A DNA stretch of 31,619 nucleotides from Bacillota bacterium (GCA_023411395.1 JAEYOV010000056.1:1-31619), one strand, 5' to 3'; shown: positions 23,485-31,536, counted from the stretch's first letter. Notes: generated from the letters alone by a model not told the origin. Made by a program: numbers and translations.

Positions 23485-23700
23485 ATGAAAAGGGATCAAT
23501 ACAGGCAAATGTGGGAATCCAGATTAGAAAAGCAAATTACAGAATCCGATAGAAAAAGGAATGATCCTGCGCTTACAGTTAATGAACGGGATCAATTTGA
23601 GCAGGATTATCAAGCCCTACGCCAGCAACAGGATGAATGGTCACGGGGCGGATTCTGGACGGAGAAGGAAGAAGCCGCCTACAAGCTCTATTATGAATAG
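23485..23700 (+). CDS. Small helical hypothetical protein (71 aa)
   Basis: ATG 23485 follows AAAGGGG by seven nucleotides. The product is highly charged and helical (MKRDQYRQMWESRLEKQITES and FEQDYQALRQQQDEW) and ends EEAAYKLYYE. No motif is recognised. It stands alone, in the same direction as the kinase and convergent with the HEPN-like gene. The earlier start at 23392 gives a frame without a good ribosome binding site. Confidence 0.6.
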   Translation: MKRDQYRQMWESRLEKQITESDRKRNDPALTVNERDQFEQDYQALRQQQDEWSRGGFWTEKEEAAYKLYYE

Positions 23701-23702
23701 GG

Positions 23703-23723
23703 TGCAAATTTCCTGGATTTGCA
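23703..23723. terminator. Weak hairpin between convergent genes
   Basis: tgcaaat (23703-23709) pairs with atttgca (23717-23723) around a 7-nt loop, followed by tctctt. It lies exactly between the stop codons at 23700 and 23734 and could act on both strands, although neither side has a strong T-run. Confidence 0.4.
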
Positions 23724-23733
23724 TCTCTTAATT

Positions 23734-24453
23734 TCAATCATACCATGCGAAGTAAAACTTTCTCCCGTAAGAATGATTTGAAAAAGGTATGATAGAATTT
23801 ACCCTGCACGCGTTAAGATACTGTGATGATGATTCGGTTAGCAAATCTTGTAAAAATTGTTCGGGGATATGTAAATTCCAATTAGCTTCGGTTATCTTAA
23901 AAGACTTGCTCGAAGCATCATAGTATTGTTTATGCTCCTGTGATACATTGGGAATTTTATTGGATGCATCATAGCGTAAATCGATCCTTGAACCTGGAAT
24001 TGTCAATTCGTGCGCCAATTTATTTCGCATAGCGTAAACAAGATTTGCATATGTGTGCTTCTGTATATCATTGTCCTTTATCCCTTGATCTAAAAGAAAT
24101 TTTCTAATCCTCTCCCCCTCTGCCTTCATTTCGCTGGCATCAGCAACGTATATTCTTCCGTTTGTGAGATGAATAGATAGTACATTTTTCTGAAATCTAT
24201 CTGAGTAATAGTTGAATAGTGTTACTGGACATATATACTTTAGAAACGGCCATCTGGAGGATGCATATATGTACAAAAAATCGGAAAATTCTTTCTGGTT
24301 ATGTTTCTGAAAATTTGAGTGGTTTTGTGCAAACGCATCAATTAATGATAAAAATAATATACGACGAAACCTTTCATCATCTATCTTGGATATTATTTCA
24401 ATTCTTGATTCAACCCATCGCTGCGCTTGCTGTATGGATTCTTCAATGGTCAT
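23734..24453 (-). CDS. HEPN-motif protein, AT-rich, unknown function
   Basis: ATG 24453, nine nucleotides after TTGAGGTG, gives 239 aa. Residues 143-148 are RNKLAH, an Rx4H motif with Asn after the Arg, in a predicted helix (YANLVYAMRNKLAHEL). This is the catalytic signature of HEPN RNases and also occurs in some non-catalytic relatives. The N-terminal half is helical (IQQAQRWVESRIEIIS, RRILFLSLIDAFAQN). The gene is noticeably AT-rich compared with the SRAP gene 29 bp upstream in the same direction. An RNase effector or abortive-infection role is possible. I do not recognise the exact family. Confidence 0.72.
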   Translation of the reverse strand: MTIEESIQQAQRWVESRIEIISKIDDERFRRILFLSLIDAFAQNHSNFQKHNQKEFSDFLYIYASSRWPFLKYICPVTLFNYYSDRFQKNVLSIHLTNGRIYVADASEMKAEGERIRKFLLDQGIKDNDIQKHTYANLVYAMRNKLAHELTIPGSRIDLRYDASNKIPNVSQEHKQYYDASSKSFKITEANWNLHIPEQFLQDLLTESSSQYLNACRVNSIIPFSNHSYGRKFYFAWYD

Positions 24454-24482
24454 AATAATCGGCACCTCAATGTTTTTAGATT

Positions 24483-25097
24483 CTACTCCGCCGCCTCAAA
24501 AACAACCTGCTGGGAAGCCTGCATCAGCATTCTTTCCGGGTTCCCTGTTCGTGACAGCCATTCCTTTTGCAATTCCCTGGGGATGATAACGGGCATTCGG
24601 TTATGGATGAATGCAATGTTATCCTCCGGGTTTTTTGTGAGGATAACGAATACCGGGAGCTTGCTTGTTTTCTCCATGCGGAAGATGCCCGCAAGGAAAG
24701 TGATCTGCTCATTCTCCGCTTTGATGGCGTACTTGGTTTTCTCGGAACCTTTCTTCTCCCACTCGTAATAGTTGAGCGCAGGGACAAGGCAGCGGTGCTC
24801 CATGATGCCGGATCGGAACATGGCCTTATCAAATACCGTTTCGCTCCTTGCGTTGATAAGAACGCCTTTGCCATCCGGGGAGGTATAGCCCCATTTCATG
24901 GGATAGGCAACGATCTCCCCCTTGGAATTGGCGCACACGACAGGAACAATGTCGGTGGGAAACACTTCGCCCATCTTCATGGGTTTGGCTTTCTCAGGGT
25001 TTTCCGCATTCGCCTTATCAAGATTTTGCTGGGCCTCGTCGATGATCCTTTTCAGTTCTTCAATGTTCTTGTCCAGTACGTAATACCTGCCGCACAT
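24483..25097 (-). CDS. SRAP family abasic-site processing protein (HMCES/YedK-like)
   Basis: The 204-aa protein begins MCGRYY, so Cys2 becomes the N-terminal nucleophile after Met removal, forming a thiazolidine crosslink with abasic sites in single-stranded DNA. Further signature residues are Asn82 in NARSET, Glu112 in RCLVPALNYYEW and His165 in IHNRMPV. Length is normal for the family. It lies 15 bp after the 91-aa gene and 29 bp before the HEPN-motif gene, and opposite a Y-family polymerase, a typical damage-tolerance context. The ribosome binding site is GGGAGGG before ATG 25097. Confidence 0.95.
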   Translation of the reverse strand: MCGRYYVLDKNIEELKRIIDEAQQNLDKANAENPEKAKPMKMGEVFPTDIVPVVCANSKGEIVAYPMKWGYTSPDGKGVLINARSETVFDKAMFRSGIMEHRCLVPALNYYEWEKKGSEKTKYAIKAENEQITFLAGIFRMEKTSKLPVFVILTKNPEDNIAFIHNRMPVIIPRELQKEWLSRTGNPERMLMQASQQVVFEAAE

Positions 25098-25112
25098 GGC
25101 TTTCCCTCCCGG

Positions 25113-25388
25113 CTATTGGGTGATTTTTTCAACAAACCAGCGGCCTAGCGGCGCTTGGTATCTTTTGGGGTTATGCTCGAAAAACAGGTATCGAATGTCT
25201 CCGTTTGCCATTTGCACGGTATACCTGTCCCCTTGCCCTCCACATTTTTCGGCTGCCGCCGGGCGCATGCCCAGCACCTTTTTGATGGCGTATTCCCGGC
25301 CATTTGTCCAGGTCAGAGACTTGGGTTCTATGGTTCCATCCTCCAGGAATGCCGCAACGACACTGATGTATACTTTCGTTGCTTCCAT
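25113..25388 (-). CDS. Conserved 91-aa protein of the damage-tolerance locus
   Basis: ATG 25388 follows GGAGGAAAG. The product MEATKVYISVVAAFLEDGTIEPKS... has beta-strand character with a G-R-x-Y/F-x-I-x-x-V-L pattern (NGREYAIKKVLGMRPAA), GGQGDRYTVQM, RYLFFE and a closing RWFVEKI. Small proteins of this type are common near Y-family polymerases in Firmicutes, but their role is not known to me. It is the first gene of a three-gene minus-strand unit with SRAP and the HEPN-like gene, divergent from the polymerase. Confidence 0.8.
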   Translation of the reverse strand: MEATKVYISVVAAFLEDGTIEPKSLTWTNGREYAIKKVLGMRPAAAEKCGGQGDRYTVQMANGDIRYLFFEHNPKRYQAPLGRWFVEKITQ

Positions 25389-25452
25389 GGGCTTTCCTCC
25401 ATGCTTTCAGCCTTTTCAGATTCTTTTCCAGAAGATGCATACAGCCCGCTTA

Positions 25453-25481
25453 TTGACAGCCAGTATCCACCCTGATAGAAT
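25453..25481 (+). promoter_or_regulatory. Sigma-A promoter of the Y-family polymerase operon
   Basis: TTGACA (25453-25458) and TAGAAT (25476-25481) are 17 bp apart. The palindrome gaacgttc (25496-25503) follows just after the expected start site; it contains LexA-like half sites but lacks the 4-nt spacing of a standard Gram-positive SOS box, so damage control is only a possibility. Confidence 0.7.
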
Positions 25482-25570
25482 TAGATCGCACAAGAGAACG
25501 TTCATTCGCATTATATGCCAATGGATCGTATTCGTCAACAGGAAACATCCCCCAGAAAAGAGGCTTTGGC

Positions 25571-26824
25571 ATGCAAGCAGACGTTTGCAGCAGGACTATA
25601 TTGCACAGTGATTTGGATGCCTATTACGCCTCGGTGGAAGCCATGCTCAACCCACGCCTTCGCGGGACGGCCTATGCCGTTTGCGGGAAAACGGAAGACC
25701 GTCACGGGATTGTGCTTGCCAAATCGCCGCTTGCGAAAAAGGCAGGCATCAAGACAGGCATGGTCAATTGGGAAGCAGAGAGGCTTTGTCCCGGCTTGAA
25801 AATTGTACACCCGCACTATGAGGAATATGTGGAGTATTCCGAAAAAACAAGAAGCATCTATGAACGGTATACCGATTTAGTTTTGCAGTACGGTATAGAC
25901 GAGTGTTATTTAGATGTGACCGACAGCAGATTATTGTTTGGCAGCGGGCGCAAAATTGCCGAAAGGATCAGCCGCACGGTATGGGAAGAGCTTGGCTTGA
26001 CGGTGAGCGTCGGCGTTTCTTTCTGCATGGCCAGCGCGAAACTGGCCTCCGACATGAACAAGCCCCAAGGCATCACCGTCATCGAAAAGCCGGACTTTGA
26101 AAAGATGGTTTGGCCGCTGCCGGTGCCCGATCTGTTTTTTGTGGGGCGGGCCAGCACAAGAGACTTATTGAATGTTGGGATATACACCATAGGCGACCTG
26201 GCAAAAGCGCAGCCTGAATACCTTTACCGCCTTTTCGGGAAGAACGGGCTGATGCTATGGCGCTTTGCCAATGGGGAAGATGAATCAAAGGTAACGCACA
26301 AGGATTTTTCACCGCCCATCAAAACCCTGGGCCATGGGATCACATGCACATCTGACCTTCAAAACAATGAGGAAGTATGGCGGGTGGTGTATTCCCTGGC
26401 GCAGGATTTGGGCGAACGTTTGAGGGTATATAGGCTTATGGCGCGGGGGGTACAGGTATCGTACCGGGACAAGGAGCTTGCTTATAAACAGTTTCAAACA
26501 CAGCTTGCCGCCCCATCTCAAAGCCCTTATGAGCTTGCTTTGAAGGGGATGGAATTGTTCGAAAGGAACTATAAATGGGAAAAGGAAGTGCGCTCACTTT
26601 GCATCCGGGGCATCAACCTGATTCCCAAGGGTACGCCCGTTCAATTGGATTTGTTCCAGAGCGCGGAAAGGCGTTTGGCAAGGGAAAAGGTGGAGGATGC
26701 CGTATATGATATCAGGCGGCGCTATGGTAAGGATGCTGTCTATGCCGCTTCTCTCATGGGTGACTTGAAAATGTCGGATGAGCGCAACCGGGAGATCACC
26801 ATGCCGGGTAGCATGAAGGCATAG
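25571..26824 (+). CDS. Y-family translesion DNA polymerase (DinB/UmuC superfamily)
   Basis: ATG 25571 (AAGAGG seven nucleotides upstream) gives 417 aa. The palm metal ligands are Asp14 in HSDLDAYYASVE and Asp110-Glu111 in GIDECYLDVT; the steric gate is Tyr19. Little-finger-type sequence occupies about 245-345, and a beta-clamp binding motif QLDLF sits at 358-362. The helix-hairpin-helix region (LLNVGIYTIGDLAKAQPEYL) is intact. Such enzymes copy past damaged bases. It is divergent from the SRAP unit and shares a transcript with a 92-aa gene 14 bp downstream. Whether it belongs to the Pol IV or the UvrX/ImuB-like branch cannot be settled by eye. Confidence 0.95.
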   Translation: MQADVCSRTILHSDLDAYYASVEAMLNPRLRGTAYAVCGKTEDRHGIVLAKSPLAKKAGIKTGMVNWEAERLCPGLKIVHPHYEEYVEYSEKTRSIYERYTDLVLQYGIDECYLDVTDSRLLFGSGRKIAERISRTVWEELGLTVSVGVSFCMASAKLASDMNKPQGITVIEKPDFEKMVWPLPVPDLFFVGRASTRDLLNVGIYTIGDLAKAQPEYLYRLFGKNGLMLWRFANGEDESKVTHKDFSPPIKTLGHGITCTSDLQNNEEVWRVVYSLAQDLGERLRVYRLMARGVQVSYRDKELAYKQFQTQLAAPSQSPYELALKGMELFERNYKWEKEVRSLCIRGINLIPKGTPVQLDLFQSAERRLAREKVEDAVYDIRRRYGKDAVYAASLMGDLKMSDERNREITMPGSMKA

Positions 26825-26838
26825 AAAGGATGATCGGG

Positions 26839-27117
26839 ATGGATCAAAAGCAATTGGGTTCTGTCTGCTTTGCCTCGCTGAAGCTTACTTCCATCAAGCG
26901 TGGTTGGGATTTATCTATGGCGGACATGCTGCGCACCGCCATGCTGAAGGAACCAAGCCCCAAGATACCGCCAACGGTGACAACACTCGAAATCTATGAA
27001 GCGCTGGTGCCCTATTTTTCAAACCGCGCAAAAGAGGATGATGAATGCGTGGCTTCCTTTCGCGGCGTCTCCCTGGAGGATTTGAACAGGCTGATTCGGA
27101 AAGGAAAGATAGGGTGA
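26839..27117 (+). CDS. Small conserved protein downstream of the polymerase (92 aa)
   Basis: The likely start is ATG 26839, eight nucleotides after AAAGGA. The product has an N-terminal strand pattern (LGSVCFASLKLTS), a helix (WDLSMADMLRTAMLKE) and a C-terminal helix (LEDLNRLIRKGKI). It occupies the position of YolD-like partners of other Firmicute Y-polymerases but does not look like YolD. No function is assigned. Confidence 0.65.
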   Translation: MDQKQLGSVCFASLKLTSIKRGWDLSMADMLRTAMLKEPSPKIPPTVTTLEIYEALVPYFSNRAKEDDECVASFRGVSLEDLNRLIRKGKIG

Positions 27118-27147
27118 CATAGCATTGTTGTAATGAAAAGGTTAATG

Positions 27148-27184
27148 AAAGCAAGACCACACCATGCTGCTGTGGTCTTGCTTT
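27148..27184. terminator. Bidirectional hairpin terminator after the polymerase operon
   Basis: aaagcaagaccaca (27148-27161) pairs perfectly with tgtggtcttgcttt (27171-27184) around a 9-nt loop. The A and T ends make it usable in both directions. It lies 31 bp after the stop at 27117. Confidence 0.75.
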
Positions 27185-27531
27185 ATGTTATAAGCTTTAG
27201 ATAATCCCATAATGGGGATTCCTTTCGGAACGAAAGAGAAAACAGCCTTTGTCACAAGCCAGTTGCCGGCAACCGGCCGGTTTACTCCTTCCGTCATAGC
27301 TTCGCCATGACACCTCCCTTTTGAGGAAGGCTTAAGGTTTCGCTCTTGCAGGAGCGACCAAAGCCTTTCCGGTCGCCCTTTGGAGTCCTTCGGCAGCAAA
27401 TTAACTGTATAATCCCTAAACTGGGGTTTCCAAAGGGGTTATATCCCTTTGGCGGGGTCCAGGGGCAGCGCCCCTGGACAGGGTTACAGGGGGCAGCCCT
27501 CCCCGCCTATGAATCCGTATTTTCTCCCGCG
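27185..27531. repeat. Gene-free region of consecutive hairpins, including an inverted copy of the 164-240 element
   Basis: Stem-loops include aatccc/gggatt (about 27205-27222), ctttcg-gaa-cgaaag (about 27225-27239), a compound stem aaggctt...aagcctt enclosing tcgctc/gagcga (27327-27367) and ccaaag/ctttgg (about 27358-27382). At about 27409-27490 three hairpins (aatccc/ggggtt, ccaaaggg/ccctttgg, ccaggggc/gcccctgg) repeat the 164-240 element in reverse order. No gene is present. Confidence 0.7.
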
Positions 27532-28872
27532 TCACTCGCTTACCCGCAGCTCGCAGATGTCATAGATGCCCACGACGCCGACATCGCGCTGAATGCGCAG
27601 GGTGAAGTTTTTTAAGGCGCAGGCGGCGGTGGTGGATAGCTCGATCACCTGCTCCAGCGGGTCGTCCGGCCGGCCGAAGGTGAAGGTCTTTTCAAAGTAC
27701 GTATAATGAATGCCTGGCAGGGCGGTATCATCCATGGTATAAACGCGGACGTTGAAGCCCTTTTCGCGGTCGTAGCAGGATTCGTCGGGATTGAGGAAGG
27801 TGAGGGTAACGGTGAAGGGTTCCCCGGCGGCGGGGCGCAGCCGGTCGGTATTCAGGGACACGAAGGGGGGACGGCTGCATTTGCCGGGATCGCCCGCAGG
27901 GCCCTTGTCACCGGTTTCGCCTTTGTCACCGGTTTCGCCTTTGTCTCCTGTCTCGCCCTTGTCGCCCTTGTCTCCGGCAGGGCCTTTGTCTCCTGTCTCG
28001 CCCTTATCGCCCTTGTCCCCGGTGGGGCCTTTGTCACCGGTGGGGCCTTTTTCACCAGCCGGGCCCGCGGGGCCTATGTATCCCGTAGCGCCGGTGGGGC
28101 CCTTGTCTCCTGTTTCGCCTTTATCGCCAGTGGGGCCTTTGTCGCCTGTCTCGCCCTTGTCGCCCTTGTCCCCGGTGGGGCCTTTGTCCCCGGTGGGGCC
28201 CTTGTTCCCCGTCGGGCCTTTGTCCCCGGTGGGGCCTTTGTTCCCCGTTGGACCCTTGTCGCCGGTTGGGCCTTTGCATCCAGCAGGCCCGGCAGCGCCG
28301 GTGGGGCCCTTGTCGCCTGTCTCGCCCTTATCCCCGGTGGAACCTTTATCCCCAGTGGAACCTTTATCCCCGGTCTCGCCCTTATCGCCCGTGGGTCCTT
28401 TATCCCCAGTGGGTCCCGCAGGCCCCATTGGCCCGGTCGGCCCAGTGGGCCCCATTGGCCCGGTCGGCCCCGTGGGCCCCGCCGGCCCGCAGGGCCCGGT
28501 GCATCCGGCAGGCCCCTTGGGCCCGGTGGGTCCTGTTGGCCCGGCGCACCCGGCAGGCCCCTTGGGTCCGGTGGGGCCCGTTGGCCCGGTGCATCCGGCA
28601 GGCCCCTTGGGCCCGGTGGGCCCGGCAGGCCCGGTGCATCCGGTGGGTCCCTTGGGCCCGGCAGGCCCGGTGCATCCGGTGGGTCCCTTGGGCCCGGTGG
28701 GTCCGGTAGGCCCGGTAGGCCCCGTTGGCCCGGTGGGCCCGGGAATGCAATAGGTGCTTCCGCCCCAGCCTGTGTTCAGCAGCAGGCTGGCCGAGCCGGT
28801 GCCGGGGATCAGCACCATGGCCAGCATGGTTGTGAGCAGTGTCAGGGCGAGGAGCTTCTTCCTTTTGAGCAT
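27532..28872 (-). CDS. Exported collagen-like protein with cysteine-bearing triplets and a Calx-beta-like C-terminal domain
   Basis: ATG 28872 is chosen because GGGAGGT ends six nucleotides before it; the ATG two codons earlier directly abuts that site. The 446-aa product has a signal peptide (MLKRKKLLALTLLTTMLAMVLIPGTGSA), then about 95 uninterrupted Gly-X-Y triplets (45-329). The first 37 are GPT/GPK/GPA-rich and the rest mostly GDK/GPT/GET. Seven cysteines occur within the triplets. The C-terminal 117 residues (strands FTVTLTFLNP, FNVRVYTMDD, PGIHYTYFEKTFTF, FTLRI) resemble a Calx-beta or similar sandwich that may trimerise the collagen. In spore formers such proteins often form exosporium hair; that location is inferred. 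Confidence 0.9.
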   Translation of the reverse strand: MLKRKKLLALTLLTTMLAMVLIPGTGSASLLLNTGWGGSTYCIPGPTGPTGPTGPTGPTGPKGPTGCTGPAGPKGPTGCTGPAGPTGPKGPAGCTGPTGPTGPKGPAGCAGPTGPTGPKGPAGCTGPCGPAGPTGPTGPMGPTGPTGPMGPAGPTGDKGPTGDKGETGDKGSTGDKGSTGDKGETGDKGPTGAAGPAGCKGPTGDKGPTGNKGPTGDKGPTGNKGPTGDKGPTGDKGDKGETGDKGPTGDKGETGDKGPTGATGYIGPAGPAGEKGPTGDKGPTGDKGDKGETGDKGPAGDKGDKGETGDKGETGDKGETGDKGPAGDPGKCSRPPFVSLNTDRLRPAAGEPFTVTLTFLNPDESCYDREKGFNVRVYTMDDTALPGIHYTYFEKTFTFGRPDDPLEQVIELSTTAACALKNFTLRIQRDVGVVGIYDICELRVSE

Positions 28873-28945
28873 GCGCATACCTCCCTCATGGCCAGCGGGG
28901 GGAGGCGGGCCGTTACAATATACGGATGCGTCATGCATGGTATGA

Positions 28946-28975
28946 CAAAAATCAAAAAGCCCGCCGGAGCGGGCT
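28946..28975 (-). terminator. Intrinsic terminator of the minus-strand membrane-protein operon
   Basis: On the minus strand agcccgc (28975-28969) pairs with gcgggct (28964-28958) around a tccg loop and is followed by TTTTTGATTTTT. It lies 80 bp after the stop at 29055. Confidence 0.8.
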
Positions 28976-29054
28976 GGAATGCGCTTTCGCGCCGTGGGCT
29001 TGGGACCGGTCCCCCTTGGGCGGCCAGGGTCCCGCGCCCTTCCTCTAAAAATTT

Positions 29055-30002
29055 CTATGCTTCCCCGTCTTCGTCCTCCGCTTCCTCCGCCCTCCGCTTT
29101 GCCTTTTCCGCTTCCCGCGCCCGGCGGTACTCTTCCCGCTCTTTTTGATAAACCGCGTAGGCAGCGTCCATTTCATGAAAGTCGATGGATTCTTCCGGAA
29201 CAGGGATTTTTCGGGGCTGCTGCATGATGAGCAGAAACCTTGCGATAGCCGATACGGGATAATACACAAGACCGAAGCCCAGAAAAGTGAAGGACATCCA
29301 TAGGGCAAGGATGGGGATAACCGCTGCCAGGCTCGTTATGAACATCGCCAAAATGCAAATGGCATAGTAAACAGCATAGGGAAGCCACAAAATTCTGGCC
29401 ATCAGCCGCGCTTCTATCCGGACGGTATCACCGAAGATGGCGGAATGGTAGCCAATGATGCCCCATGCCTTCCGGCCTTCGGTCTGTACCGCGTGAATGC
29501 AGTAAAAATCCATGGCCCATTGAAGCATCAGGTATACAGGAACCGGGATGACAGGGACGAACAGCCAAAAGGCATTCAGGGCAGGCTGGTTATAAGACTC
29601 GGCGGCGTCCGGCGTTATAAACCTGATCGCAGCGTTGAGGAAAAACATCTGGATATAGGAAACGCCGATTACAACGATCACCAGCAGGAAAAAGCGCCCA
29701 ATGGACCGGGTTTTGATCCACCGGAATGGATCAAGCAGCCCGGTGATGGCCCGGTCTTTCCCATGAAGGATGCGGTGGAGCCAAGCATACATGCCCATCA
29801 GACATGGCATCAGTGCCAAACGGATCAGAGAAATAGCCAGCTTGACGGCTGCCGATGAGACAACCAGACTGACGGCTAGAAGCCCATACAGCAGCAGCAT
29901 ATAGACGACTGCCCATAAAAGAAGCTGCCTCCGGTTTTTTTGGAAAATTGCCCTGGCCCGAAAGATGATCTGCTCCCGGTCTATATCGTAAGGTTCTTGC
30001 AT
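29055..30002 (-). CDS. Multi-pass membrane protein, DUF975-like
   Basis: ATG 30002 follows GGAGG by six nucleotides. The 315-aa protein has a cytoplasmic start, then about six membrane helices (near 29-48, 53-73, 107-127, 145-163, 203-223 and 225-250), and a long charged coiled tail (EYRRAREAEKAKRRAEEAEDED). Helix spacing, an RARAIFQKNRRQLLLW start and the GLLDPFRWIKTRSIGRFFL loop resemble DUF975-type proteins, whose function is unknown. It is preceded at 18 bp by a 98-aa gene in the same direction. Confidence 0.72.
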   Translation of the reverse strand: MQEPYDIDREQIIFRARAIFQKNRRQLLLWAVVYMLLLYGLLAVSLVVSSAAVKLAISLIRLALMPCLMGMYAWLHRILHGKDRAITGLLDPFRWIKTRSIGRFFLLVIVVIGVSYIQMFFLNAAIRFITPDAAESYNQPALNAFWLFVPVIPVPVYLMLQWAMDFYCIHAVQTEGRKAWGIIGYHSAIFGDTVRIEARLMARILWLPYAVYYAICILAMFITSLAAVIPILALWMSFTFLGFGLVYYPVSAIARFLLIMQQPRKIPVPEESIDFHEMDAAYAVYQKEREEYRRAREAEKAKRRAEEAEDEDGEA

Positions 30003-30020
30003 AACGCTCCTCCATGATAT

Positions 30021-30317
30021 TTATCTTGATGCATGGTCTGGAAGCACGATGCCGAAAATCATGTTCTCGATTGCTTTGGCTTTCCGCTCATCAAGGCCGG
30101 GAATATGCTTGATATAGTCCGGGCCGAAAACCTCACGGCCATTCACATCAACGCTATACAGGAACTTATCGCCGCGGTAGTAGGATGTAACGGCGCCACG
30201 TCCATCATATACCATCAGGTCTCCCTCCTGCAATATGAAACCGGGGTTATATTCCATATATTGCTTTATGGCGCCTGCATACGCAAGGTTTTCTGCACCC
30301 GGTTGACATTTTTCCAT
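30021..30317 (-). CDS. Small hypothetical protein (98 aa) upstream of the membrane protein
   Basis: The frame from ATG 30317 encodes a soluble, mixed alpha/beta protein (AYAGAIKQYMEYNPGF, LMVYDGRGAVTSYYRGDKFLYSVDVNG, ERKAKAIENMIFGIVL). Codon and residue use look natural and the stop is 18 bp before the DUF975-like start, so they form a pair. The ribosome binding site for 30317 is poor, and the plus-strand promoter at 30303 overlaps its first codons, so a start at ATG 30257 is an alternative. No family is recognised. Confidence 0.6.
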   Translation of the reverse strand: MEKCQPGAENLAYAGAIKQYMEYNPGFILQEGDLMVYDGRGAVTSYYRGDKFLYSVDVNGREVFGPDYIKHIPGLDERKAKAIENMIFGIVLPDHASR

Positions 30318-30331
30318 TATTTATATATATT
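30303..30331 (+). promoter_or_regulatory. Sigma-A promoter of the DUF2974 gene
   Basis: TTGACA (30303-30308) and TATATT (30326-30331) are 17 bp apart, followed after about 70 nt by the ATG at 30402 with GGGAGGCGG upstream. Confidence 0.7.
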
Positions 30332-30401
30332 GTTCCCGTCCGGGCATGCGCCGGCCGGCTCGTGTGTCCTGGCGTTTTCATCGCGGATGGGAGGCGGTTT
30401 G

Positions 30402-31472
30402 ATGGCCAATCTTCTGGACTATTTATCCTGGCGTGCCGACGTGCCCTTTTCCTGCGCGCCTTTTAATGATGTGGACAATTTGATTCTGTCCGAATTTGCG
30501 TACCTGTCCCTGGAGCACGCGCTGCCCGAGGGCGGGGAGATGACCGTTGCGGAGCTTTCAAAGGCCCTGCACGGCATTCCCGACGCCTTCGGCTACATCG
30601 AGCAGGACAGCAACCGGGCCATGCTTGCCCTCATGGGGGAAGGCGGGCGCTTTGCAAGCGCCAAAGTCTGCTCTTACCGCCACGACACGAACGTGGCGCA
30701 GGAAAAGCAGTTCGCGGCCATGACCTTTCTTTTGCCCGATAACACGGCCTTTATCGCCTACCGGGGCACCGACGATACCCTGGTGGGCTGGAAGGAGGAT
30801 TTCAACCTCTCCTTCGCCTGCCCCGTGCCGGCCCAGGCCGACGCGCTGGTCTACCTGCTGGAAGCCTCCCGGCGCTTTGACCTCCCTATTCGGGTGGGGG
30901 GCCACAGCAAGGGCGGAAACCTTTCCGTATACGCCTCGGCCTATGCCCCGGAGGAGGTGCAGGACAGGATCATCAGCGTCTTCAGCAACGACGGCCCCGG
31001 CATGGACGAGGGCACCTTCGCAAGCTGCGGCTATACGCGCATTATGCCCAAGCTCCGCTCCATCGTGCCCGATTCCTCCATCATCGGCATGCTACTTCAG
31101 CACCATGAGGATTACATGGTGGTGAAAAGCACCGCCTCAGGCCTCATGCAGCACAACCCCTTTTCCTGGCAGGTAAAGCGCGCCGGCTTTGAGGTGATCG
31201 ATGCACTGCGCCCCGGCAGCCGGAACCTGGACCAGGTGCTGCGTTCCTGGCTTTCCGGCATGACGGCCGCGGAGCGCATGACCCTGGTGGATACGCTGTT
31301 TGATGCCCTGGCCGCCACCCACATCACCACCGTGGAAAACATCGGCGAGGCCGTCCTCCATAACGCCGGCGCCATGCTCTCGTCCCTTCGGCATATGGAT
31401 GTTCCCACCCGCCGGCGCGTGCGCCAGCTCGTGGTCGGCCTGCTCAGCGCGAAGGTGATGGGGAGGGTGTAG
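30402..31472 (+). CDS. DUF2974 (Mbeg1-like) alpha/beta hydrolase
   Basis: ATG 30402 is seven nucleotides after GGGAGG; the longer frame from 30033 runs through the divergent promoter and is not used. The 356-aa product begins MANLLDYLSWRADVPFSCAPFNDVDNLILS, the family's N-terminal signature. It has the strand FLLPDNTAFIAYRGTDDTLVGWKEDF and the nucleophile elbow GGHSKGGNL with Ser169. A candidate acid is in FSNDGPGMDEGTF, and a basic/His segment LLQHHEDYMVV follows. Family members are lipase-like proteins of unknown substrate in Firmicutes. It is monocistronic, with a promoter in front and a strong terminator 26 bp after the stop. Confidence 0.93.
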   Translation: MANLLDYLSWRADVPFSCAPFNDVDNLILSEFAYLSLEHALPEGGEMTVAELSKALHGIPDAFGYIEQDSNRAMLALMGEGGRFASAKVCSYRHDTNVAQEKQFAAMTFLLPDNTAFIAYRGTDDTLVGWKEDFNLSFACPVPAQADALVYLLEASRRFDLPIRVGGHSKGGNLSVYASAYAPEEVQDRIISVFSNDGPGMDEGTFASCGYTRIMPKLRSIVPDSSIIGMLLQHHEDYMVVKSTASGLMQHNPFSWQVKRAGFEVIDALRPGSRNLDQVLRSWLSGMTAAERMTLVDTLFDALAATHITTVENIGEAVLHNAGAMLSSLRHMDVPTRRRVRQLVVGLLSAKVMGRV

Positions 31473-31497
31473 GGACGGTTTTGGGATAAGGGAGGGG

Positions 31498-31536
31498 CTG
31501 TCGTGCTGGAGAGAATTCTCCAGCACGACAGTTTTT
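31498..31536 (+). terminator. Intrinsic terminator of the DUF2974 gene
   Basis: A perfect 15-bp stem, ctgtcgtgctggaga (31498-31512) with tctccagcacgacag (31517-31531), has a 4-nt loop and is followed by five T residues. The remaining 83 bp of the window contain no gene. Confidence 0.92.

Noticed and set aside
27880..28740. Regular short repeats as a possible CRISPR array
   Set aside because: The 9-bp periodicity is that of collagen Gly-X-Y codons; there are no spacers, and no cas genes are present.
27791..28753. Long plus-strand frame rich in PVGPLSP repeats
   Set aside because: It is the antisense reading of the Gly-X-Y repeats of the collagen-like gene, has no ribosome binding site, and the minus strand has a signal peptide and natural C-terminal domain.
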